A DNA stretch of 11,846 nt, from assembly GCA_018224415.1 (NCBI GenBank), contig JAGTUZ010000143.1, positions 1 to 11,846 on the forward strand. Reading direction: 5' to 3'. The translations under genes were made by a program, and so were the position numbers. Shown here piece by piece: positions 1 through 5,828 of this stretch (positions within the stretch are counted from its first letter, which is position 1; each line of letters starts with the position of its first letter). Below the pieces are notes generated by a model. It worked only from the letters and a program-made list of their open reading frames with translations. It searched no databases and was not told the DNA's origin. Origin of the DNA: Bacteroidota bacterium (GTDB lineage: Bacteria; Bacteroidota; Ignavibacteria; SZUA-365).

Positions 1-996
1 GCGCAGGAAGAAGAGCGCCGCAAGCGCGCCGACCTGGAACGCGAGGAACGCCGCCGCCAGCAGGAAAAGGCCGCAGCGGAAAAAGCCAAGGCTGATGCGG
101 AGAAAGCAAAAGCTGACGCGGAACGCGCCAGGGCCAATGCCGAACAAGCCAAAGCCGACGCAGAGCGCGCCAGAGTGGAGGCCGAACGGAATGACGCGGA
201 CGCGGAATTCGAAGACGAAGACGACACGCGGACCGATGACGATGACGATGAAGGAACATCCACTGACACCGCGAAGGAAAGCGCTGCCGCAAGAGAGAAA
301 CGCACCACGCGTGACCGCCGCAAGCGTGGCGGACGCCGCGGAAAGGATGCGGAAAAATTCGAGGACGGCGAGGCGTCCGTATCAGGAACGCGGGATCTGG
401 GAGACATGGATGACGCGAACAACCGCGACGAAGCCACAGCTGCCGGTGACGATTTCGATCCGTCCTTCAACTTCGCCGACGACGGCGAAGAGCAGACCGG
501 AACCGAAGAAAAAGCAGCGGCAAAGGGCGAAGCCTCCGAAACCCCTGCTCCCGTCAAAAAGACCACACGGGGCCGTCGTGGCCGCGGCAAGGCCAAAGGC
601 GCGGCGAAACCCGCTACGTCTGAAGAAACCGCCAAACCGTCTGACACAACCGCCAAATCGTCTGACACATCCGGGAAGCCGACAGATAGTAGCGAGAAAA
701 GCAGCGTCGCCGGCGACCAGCCGAAAGAAAAAGAGAGCGGTGCCTCCTCTTCGTCGTCCAGAAGTCTGACCATCGAGGACTTCGATCCGGACGCCGGGAA
801 GAAATCATCTCCACGTGAGACCGCCACGTCGTCGGCGTCCGGTGATTCGAAGGCGTCCGGTGATTCAGCCGAGAAGGGCGACGCAACCGAGAAGGGCGAG
901 GCCACCGCGAAGGATTCCGGCACGGAGGAGAAAAAGGCACCGGCGCGCCGCAACACCCGCCGGCGCAGTCCGCGCGGAAAGAAAGGCGACAGCTGA
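1..996 (+). CDS. 3' end of a charged coiled-coil/disordered protein of unknown function (5'-truncated)
   Basis: The frame is open from the first base and ends at TGA 994-996, giving the last 331 residues of a gene that starts outside the window. Residues 1-63 are rich in Glu, Lys, Arg and Ala, with five seven-residue repeats of the type AEKAKAD, which predicts a coiled coil or single alpha-helix. Residues 64-84 are strongly acidic, with five Asp in a row at 79-83. The rest is low-complexity and probably disordered, with three Arg/Lys/Gly clusters at about 98-115, 186-203 and 313-331 (for example TRGRRGRGK) and two FDP motifs (GDDFDPSF, EDFDPDAG). The RG-rich patches suggest nucleic-acid binding, as in the tails of RNase E/G or RNA helicases. 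That is only an inference: no catalytic domain is in view, so I do not assign a function. The gene lies 22 bp before the AP endonuclease gene on the same strand and is probably co-transcribed with it. Confidence 0.8.
   Translation, partial: AQEEERRKRADLEREERRRQQEKAAAEKAKADAEKAKADAERARANAEQAKADAERARVEAERNDADAEFEDEDDTRTDDDDDEGTSTDTAKESAAAREKRTTRDRRKRGGRRGKDAEKFEDGEASVSGTRDLGDMDDANNRDEATAAGDDFDPSFNFADDGEEQTGTEEKAAAKGEASETPAPVKKTTRGRRGRGKAKGAAKPATSEETAKPSDTTAKSSDTSGKPTDSSEKSSVAGDQPKEKESGASSSSSRSLTIEDFDPDAGKKSSPRETATSSASGDSKASGDSAEKGDATEKGEATAKDSGTEEKKAPARRNTRRRSPRGKKGDS
76..189 (+). repeat. In-frame 21-bp tandem repeats coding for heptads
   Basis: Five consecutive 21-bp units begin at 76, 97, 118, 139 and 160 and code for AEKAKAD, AEKAKAD, AERARAN, AEQAKAD and AERARVE. 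A partial sixth unit (AER) follows at 181. Copies differ mostly at third codon positions, so the heptad pattern is kept while the DNA has diverged. This fits an old expansion under selection for a helix, not a recent slippage event. Confidence 0.85.
628..906 (+). repeat. Short in-frame tandem duplications in the disordered tail
   Basis: Three small tandem duplications lie in this coding stretch. A 21-bp unit at 628-648 repeats at 649-669 with one mismatch and codes for a TAKPSDT/TAKSSDT-like pair. An 18-bp unit at 835-852 and 853-870 codes for two ASGDS-type repeats. An 18-bp unit at 871-888 and 889-906 codes for EKGDAT and EKGEAT. All periods are multiples of three, so the frame is preserved. 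They show that this tail has grown by local duplication. Confidence 0.75.
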
Positions 997-1018
997 CGAT
1001 CGTGCGGAAAGGAATCGG

Positions 1019-1780
1019 ATGAAACTCGTCTCGTGGAATGTCAACGGCATCCGTGCCGTGGCAAAAAAGAATTTCTTCGAATATCTCGAAGAGACGTCCC
1101 CTGATATCCTCTGCCTGCAGGAGACCAAGGCCCACGAGGAACAGCTCGACGAAACCCTGCTCACGCCGCCGGGCTATTACACCTACTGGCACGCGGGCGA
1201 ACGCAAGGGTTACAGCGGCGTCGCAACCTTCACGAAGATCCGTCCGAAAAAGGTGCGCCGGGGAACGGAACTCCTTGCGATGGACACCGAGGGACGCGTG
1301 CTCCGCACGGACTTCGACGACTTCGCGCTGTACAACATCTACTTCCCCAACGGCGGACGCGGCGAGGTGCGGCTCAACTTCAAGCTGGAATTCTACGACC
1401 GCATCCTCGAGCACTTCGAGAAGGAGCGGAAGAAAAAGCTCCCGCTCGTGATCTGCGGCGACGTCAACACGGCGCATCATGACATCGACCTGAAGAATCC
1501 CAAACAGAACGAGAAGACGTCAGGGTTCATGCCCGTCGAACGCGCCTGGCTCGACCGCATCACCGGACTCGGCTACGTCGACACCTTCCGGCATTTCCAT
1601 CCTGACGCCGTCGATCATTATTCGTGGTGGGATATGCGTACACGCGCGCGCGACCGCAACGCGGGCTGGCGTATCGACTACTTCATCGTCACCCCCGACT
1701 TCATCGACCGCTGCAACGACGCCCGCATCGAAATGGACGTCCCAGGCTCGGACCACGCACCCGTGGTCCTCGAAATCTGA
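1019..1780 (+). CDS. xth: Exodeoxyribonuclease III / AP endonuclease (ExoA/Xth family)
   Basis: This 253-residue cytoplasmic enzyme belongs to the ExoIII/APE1 fold of the endonuclease/exonuclease/phosphatase superfamily. Members cut DNA 5' of abasic sites and remove 3' blocking groups in base excision repair, using Mg2+. All core motifs are visible: WNVNGIRA with Asn7, LQETK with the metal-binding Glu35, YNIYFPNG with Tyr108, GDVN with Asp148 and Asn150, the GWRIDYF box with Asp220, and the C-terminal GSDHAP with the catalytic Asp245-His246 pair. The length is normal for the family. I chose ATG 1019 because GGAAAGGA at 1006-1013 sits 5 bp before it and the family N-terminus (MKLVSWNVNG) starts there. 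A longer in-frame start at 815 would overlap the upstream gene and add an unrelated basic segment. It is probably transcribed with the upstream gene and ends at the hairpin at 1800-1832. Confidence 0.96.
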   Translation: MKLVSWNVNGIRAVAKKNFFEYLEETSPDILCLQETKAHEEQLDETLLTPPGYYTYWHAGERKGYSGVATFTKIRPKKVRRGTELLAMDTEGRVLRTDFDDFALYNIYFPNGGRGEVRLNFKLEFYDRILEHFEKERKKKLPLVICGDVNTAHHDIDLKNPKQNEKTSGFMPVERAWLDRITGLGYVDTFRHFHPDAVDHYSWWDMRTRARDRNAGWRIDYFIVTPDFIDRCNDARIEMDVPGSDHAPVVLEI

Positions 1781-1799
1781 TCGTATTATTTATCGTACA

Positions 1800-1832
1800 G
1801 AAAAAGGGAATCCCATTGGGATTCCCTTTTTC
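1800..1832. terminator. Bidirectional Rho-independent terminator
   Basis: The arm GAAAAAGGGAATCCC (1800-1814) is perfectly complementary to GGGATTCCCTTTTTC (1818-1832), with a 3-nt ATT loop. The arm ends supply A5 on one side and T5 on the other, so the RNA has a GC-containing stem followed by U residues on either strand. It lies 20 bp after the xth stop and 25 bp before the stop of the convergent lectin-like gene, as expected for a shared terminator. Confidence 0.9.
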
Positions 1833-1856
1833 TTGTTCCGGGAACGGCGCCTTACT

Positions 1857-4643
1857 TCATTTTCGCAGCGCCGCGGGATAGCGAAGCACTTCGCGCGCCG
1901 GGGAGGAATGCTGCGCCTCCGCGCCGCGCAGCAGCATGCTTCCTTCCGTACCAATCTTCACGAAGAACCCGCGACCCGGCATCATCACCCGATCGGCCGG
2001 GAGGATGTATCCGTAGACGGGGTCGTACTCATACACCGACAGCAGCATGCCAGCCGGGTTCTGCAGGATGTCGTCGATGGCGCAGGGTCCGCTGGGCATG
2101 CCCGCCATGCTCCAGCCGGTCTCACCGCTGCCAATGGCGAGAGTCAGATCGCGCTGGAAACGGCCACGGAGTTCCACGCTATCGGTTTTTGCGAACTTGA
2201 GCCAGTAGGCGGTGAAGGGTTCAAGCTGCCAGCGACGCACATAGCCCGAATCGGGATCCCAGGCGAAGGCCGGCATCTGGGCATCGGGCAGATAGGTCGC
2301 GACGTCGGGCTGGTCGGGCACAAGCGGGATGGAAACGAGATTCCAGCCCTCGTGATAGCGGAATAGCATTGTGCCCCAGGAGGGACGCAAGGTGAAATGC
2401 ACGCTGGGCTCGATATTGTTGAGCGGTGTGAAGGTTCGCTCGACGGGAATGCTGTGATAGTAGAAGGTCTCGGGCGCAACGACATAGTCACCGGAGGGAA
2501 GGTCGGCGAGGTCGTAATGGCCGTCCTCCCCGCTCTGGGCGACACGATCGAGCTCCCCGCTGGCATGCATCGGGATGTGTGCGATACCATTACCCAGCGA
2601 GTCACGCACGTATCCTGACACGGCGTAGATCTTCTGCGATGAGACAACAAGCCGCACCGAAATCTGCAGACCGTGGTTGACCGCATTGCCCCCGATGGTG
2701 ACGGTTTCGCTGTAGATCCCGGGGGGAATGTTCGTTGTGGTCAGACCGATGCCGAGCGTGTCGTCGTTCTCGAAACCCTCGACCGGATCCAGCGCCAGCC
2801 AGGCGGCACCGCCATGCGAGGCCGTCCAGTGCAGCGCACCCCCGCCGATGTTTTTGATATGCACCGGTTGCAGTGGAGGAAGGGGCATGCCCTGCGAGAT
2901 GGTCATGCCCACCGCCGTTGGATCGACTAACAGCTGCGGTGCGGGTTCCCGGATGGTAAGGTCACCGGATTCGTCGCCGACGGGCGTCGGCGTCACGGTG
3001 CGCACGCGCACACGCGCGGTGCTGGTCTCCGGACCGGTCACGGTCCAGCTCTGCGTGCCGCTTGCCGCGCCGTTGGCAACGATGGTCTCGGTCCAGGTCG
3101 AACCGCCGTCACGCGAAAGCTCCACGACCGCGCGATACAGGCCGTCACCGGTCCAGCGAATGGTCTCGTTGTCGCCGATCACCCACGCTTCCCCTCCAAC
3201 CGGCTCGAGCAGCTTGAGTGACGGTTCGGCAGGAAGGTCGGTGGTCCGGTAGAAATACCACAGCCCGTAGGCCGAATACTGATTCGTACCGTGGCGACCG
3301 TTTCCAGTGCCATCGAGCATGTCGCCGTCGAGACGGTACACGCCCGCGAGTCCGCTCTCGGGACCACTGAATTCACGGCGGTAGTTGTCCGCGAGCTCCA
3401 GGTCGCTTCTCGCCAGGCTCCACAGGCGCAGTTCGTCGAGGAGGCCATTGTAGCCATAGGTGACGGCTTGTGCATCTGGACCCGATATCATGGCTCCCAG
3501 GACGATGGGAACCTGCGCCTGCGTGCCTGCCGAGGTATAGCTCTTCTGTCCGGCCGGCTGTCCGTTCACGAACAGCGTCGCCGTGTACGCGCTGCCGCCG
3601 CCCGAGAAGCGTGCGGCGACATGCGTCCACTGTCCCGCCGGAACCGTCGACGTGCTCTCGAGATAATCCGGCTGGCTGCCGTTGGGCACGAAGCGCAGCC
3701 TGCCATTGCTCTTGTTCAGTCCCAGCCAGACCACCATGATCGGTGCCGTGGCGCCGGCGGTCTTGCTGACGAAGGTCTGGAAGGTGCTGCTGCCGCCGGA
3801 GGCCGACGGCTTCACCCAGCATTCGATCGTGTAGTTGGCGTTGAGGCTCAAGCCGTTGTAATACGGAATGCTCAGGTAGTCCGCATTGTTCGCACCGACG
3901 GTGCCGTTCTGGAACCACACGCCGATACGCGGATAATGCGGAGGATCCGGATCCGTTATCCAGTTGCCACTGCCGACGAGGCTGCCGTTGTGCGTCCCGG
4001 TGGCGTCGCCGGCGTTGCCGTTGAGACGCCATGCGGCGACGAGGTGCTGCCCGTACAATCCACCCTGCACCACATGGGGAATGCGGTACAGATCGCCCGA
4101 GGCCGTGGCGAAATTGATGGCGGTTTTCCAGACGCGCACTTCGTCGAGACGGCCCCTCCAGAACTCCGCGGCGGAACTGCCCGAACGATCCGCGCCGATG
4201 CGCAGGTCGTTGTAGCTCCACCCGAGATAGCCGTTCGGGACACTGATCAACCTGTCGAGGTTGCCGTTGACGAAGAATCGCAGGGCCGAGCCCTCGGCGT
4301 CGTAGGTGACGGCCACGTGCGTCCAGGCGTTGAGACTCACGATGCTGTTGCTTTCGTAGGTGCTGGACGGATTCAGGCGGAAGCGCAGCTTGCCGGTCGC
4401 GGAAAGTCCGAACCAGTACCCTGTTGCGTTGTCGTTGCCGATGATGGCCATGTTGCCGCTGTACTGCGTGGGATTCACCCAGGCATCCAGCGTCATGCGG
4501 CCGAAGTAGTTCAGTGCTGTGCTGTTCGGCACGGAAATATATCCCGATCCGGAAAGCGCCAGCTGCTGGTTGACCGCGCTGTACTGCGCCTGCATCGCTG
4601 CGGGCAGAAGCATGGCCAGGAGAAAAAGCACAAGGCGTTTCAT
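1857..4643 (-). CDS. Exported multidomain protein with two LamG-like, Kre9-like, BACON-like and carboxypeptidase-regulatory-like domains
   Basis: The protein has 928 residues. Residues 1-20 form a Sec signal peptide (MKRLVLFLLAMLLPAAMQAQ). Two concanavalin A-like/LamG_3-type folds follow at about 26-228 and 250-457. Each has a YISVPN- or YLSIPY-type strand, a TLDAWV/TIECWV strand, a WTHVA strand and an LDEVRVW/LDELRLW strand, and each is followed by a linker resembling the usual start of such domains (LVAAWRLNGNAGDATG, LAGVYRLDGDMLDGTGNG). About 476-551 resembles the Kre9/KNH Ig-like domain (PVGGEAWVIGDNETIRWT, DGGSTWTE). About 568-668 is BACON-like, about 671-752 resembles the carboxypeptidase-regulatory/SdrB-type beta sandwich (SGYVRDSLGNGI), and 763-907 is the duplicated GWNLVSIPL...YW domain shared with the protease-like gene. 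Carbohydrate binding at the cell surface is inferred from the LamG folds. No YPNPF-type T9SS tail is present. I chose ATG 4643 over ATG 4721 because CGGAG (4651-4655) precedes it by 7 nt and the signal peptide starts exactly there. Confidence 0.88.
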   Translation of the reverse strand: MKRLVLFLLAMLLPAAMQAQYSAVNQQLALSGSGYISVPNSTALNYFGRMTLDAWVNPTQYSGNMAIIGNDNATGYWFGLSATGKLRFRLNPSSTYESNSIVSLNAWTHVAVTYDAEGSALRFFVNGNLDRLISVPNGYLGWSYNDLRIGADRSGSSAAEFWRGRLDEVRVWKTAINFATASGDLYRIPHVVQGGLYGQHLVAAWRLNGNAGDATGTHNGSLVGSGNWITDPDPPHYPRIGVWFQNGTVGANNADYLSIPYYNGLSLNANYTIECWVKPSASGGSSTFQTFVSKTAGATAPIMVVWLGLNKSNGRLRFVPNGSQPDYLESTSTVPAGQWTHVAARFSGGGSAYTATLFVNGQPAGQKSYTSAGTQAQVPIVLGAMISGPDAQAVTYGYNGLLDELRLWSLARSDLELADNYRREFSGPESGLAGVYRLDGDMLDGTGNGRHGTNQYSAYGLWYFYRTTDLPAEPSLKLLEPVGGEAWVIGDNETIRWTGDGLYRAVVELSRDGGSTWTETIVANGAASGTQSWTVTGPETSTARVRVRTVTPTPVGDESGDLTIREPAPQLLVDPTAVGMTISQGMPLPPLQPVHIKNIGGGALHWTASHGGAAWLALDPVEGFENDDTLGIGLTTTNIPPGIYSETVTIGGNAVNHGLQISVRLVVSSQKIYAVSGYVRDSLGNGIAHIPMHASGELDRVAQSGEDGHYDLADLPSGDYVVAPETFYYHSIPVERTFTPLNNIEPSVHFTLRPSWGTMLFRYHEGWNLVSIPLVPDQPDVATYLPDAQMPAFAWDPDSGYVRRWQLEPFTAYWLKFAKTDSVELRGRFQRDLTLAIGSGETGWSMAGMPSGPCAIDDILQNPAGMLLSVYEYDPVYGYILPADRVMMPGRGFFVKIGTEGSMLLRGAEAQHSSPAREVLRYPAALRK

Positions 4644-4650
4644 GGTGTCG

Positions 4651-4655
4651 CTCCG
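4651..4655 (-). promoter_or_regulatory. Ribosome-binding site that decides the start of the LamG-like gene
   Basis: On the minus strand CGGAG lies 7 nt before ATG 4643, which opens directly into a signal peptide. The alternative ATG at 4721 overlaps the previous stop as ATGA but has no purine-rich site before it and would put 26 non-hydrophobic residues ahead of the signal peptide. Confidence 0.65.
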
Positions 4656-4675
4656 AATGGTTGATGAAAGCGAAC

Positions 4676-4705
4676 CCCGTCCCGCGCCGGGTGGCACGGG
4701 ACGGG
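4676..4705 (-). promoter_or_regulatory. GC-rich intercistronic hairpin
   Basis: CCCGTCCCG at 4676-4684 pairs perfectly with CGGGACGGG at 4697-4705 around a 12-nt loop. It fills much of the 74-bp gap between the 365-residue and 928-residue genes. No U run follows it on the minus strand, so it is not a standard terminator. It could stabilise the upstream mRNA segment or set the expression ratio of the two genes. The structure is read from the sequence; the role is inferred. Confidence 0.6.
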
Positions 4706-4717
4706 TCGCGATCGGGA

Positions 4718-5815
4718 TCATTTCAGCAGAAGCATTTGCATGCCGCGCACGTCGTCACCGCAATGCAGCCGGCAGGTGTAGACGCCGGCAGGCAGCTGTC
4801 GTGCGTCGAAGACAACGGATTGCAGGACCGGTATATCCTGGATGTTCGCATCGAGGTCGGCCACGACACGGCCGAGCGCGTCGTGGATTCTCAGCGTCGC
4901 GCGAGCCGCCGGGGTGCCGCCGAGACGGAAGCGCAGCAGCGTCTGCCCGACGAAGGGATTCGGATAGTTGGGCGCGAGATACAGTTCCGCCGCCGCCGGC
5001 GGATCGTTCACGCCCACGGTCATGGACATGGTCACGGGGATATCGAGTTGGGCTGCGTGCAGCGGCGACCGAATCTGCAGCACGGTCTGGTAGCTGCCCA
5101 CCGGCTGCGAGGACGAAATCACGGAGACCCGGAAGCCCCCGCTGCCGTTGCCGCTGGACGGCGTGACGTACAGCCAGGATGGGGCGTCGTGCTGCACGGC
5201 CCAAGGGGCGCCGGGATCGCCCTCGCAGGTGAGCTGCACGTCGACGAAGGGCAGCGGATCCTTGTTGTTGGCAGCGAAAGTGATGCTTGAGGGCATGGCC
5301 GAGAACGTCACCGGCGCGTAGATGAATCGGACTTCGACCGTGGCCTGGCCCTGGAGGAAGTTGCTCGTCCAGCTGGTCCTGCCCGCCATATCCTCGCCGT
5401 CGATCGTTACCGAGGTGACGCGTGCCGGAAAGGGATCGCTGAATTCGAAAAGAACGCCGTTGCTGCCCTCGCCGCATTGCCAGGCGATGGTGTAGGTTTC
5501 GGTGAATGGTGCCGTCGTGCTCGTGACCGCGCGATAGTCGCGGTACGAACCCGTCCCCAGCTCCGATTTGCCCGGTGTGCTCACCACGCGGGCGTCGAAA
5601 ATCTCGTTGGGGGGGGTGGGCGGCAGTTCGTACTCCTCGTACGCCATGTCCAGGCCGCTCGAGCAACCCTCGCGGACGCCGAGGAACAGCCAGCTCGTCC
5701 GGTCAACGCCGTTGCTGACACGCAGGTCCAGTTCGGCCCCCTGGTACTCCTGCGCCCGCAGGGGTGCCACGGACAGAAGCAACAGGACGGCCAGGGAAAG
5801 AATCGTGGTTTTCAT
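4718..5815 (-). CDS. Secreted protein with an LPPxPP/FDxR domain, a BACON-like domain and a T9SS type A sorting domain
   Basis: The protein has 365 residues. Residues 1-22 are a Sec signal peptide (MKTTILSLAVLLLLSVAPLRAQ). About 27-167 is a domain I cannot name; its clearest marks are GLDMAYEEYELPPTPP and EIFDARV (about 54-77), and related segments occur twice in the preceding gene. About 168-268 is a BACON-like Ig domain (APSWLYVTPSSG, then a GSYQTVLQI strand). About 278-365 is a T9SS type A C-terminal domain, with YPNPF at 284-288 and LPAGVYTCRL near the end. Such domains direct Sec-exported proteins through the T9SS to the cell surface, where the tail is usually removed. No catalytic motif is visible, so a structural or adhesive role is most likely, but this is inference. 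The start is fixed by AAGGAG at 5822-5827, which lies next to the stop of the upstream gene 10 bp away. A run of eight C on the coding strand (5609-5616) falls in the LPPTPP segment and could slip. Confidence 0.88.
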   Translation of the reverse strand: MKTTILSLAVLLLLSVAPLRAQEYQGAELDLRVSNGVDRTSWLFLGVREGCSSGLDMAYEEYELPPTPPNEIFDARVVSTPGKSELGTGSYRDYRAVTSTTAPFTETYTIAWQCGEGSNGVLFEFSDPFPARVTSVTIDGEDMAGRTSWTSNFLQGQATVEVRFIYAPVTFSAMPSSITFAANNKDPLPFVDVQLTCEGDPGAPWAVQHDAPSWLYVTPSSGNGSGGFRVSVISSSQPVGSYQTVLQIRSPLHAAQLDIPVTMSMTVGVNDPPAAAELYLAPNYPNPFVGQTLLRFRLGGTPAARATLRIHDALGRVVADLDANIQDIPVLQSVVFDARQLPAGVYTCRLHCGDDVRGMQMLLLK

Positions 5816-5821
5816 GATATG

Positions 5822-5828
5822 CTCCTTA
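5822..5828 (-). promoter_or_regulatory. Ribosome-binding site fused to the upstream stop codon
   Basis: On the minus strand the string TAAGGAG contains both the TAA stop of the metalloprotease-like gene (5826-5828) and the AAGGAG ribosome-binding site of the next gene, 6 nt before its ATG. Ribosomes finishing the first gene therefore stop on the initiation site of the second, which suggests translational coupling. Confidence 0.75.

Noticed and set aside
815..1018. N-terminal extension of the exonuclease gene
   Set aside because: It overlaps the upstream gene out of frame, gives a low-complexity basic peptide and is absent from the enzyme family. ATG 1019 has a good ribosome-binding site and the family N-terminus.
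3291..4664. 457-codon plus-strand open frame opposite the LamG-like gene
   Set aside because: It is the same in-register antisense effect. Its translation is rich in Arg, Val, His and Ala with no known motif, and the opposite strand encodes clear LamG-like domains.
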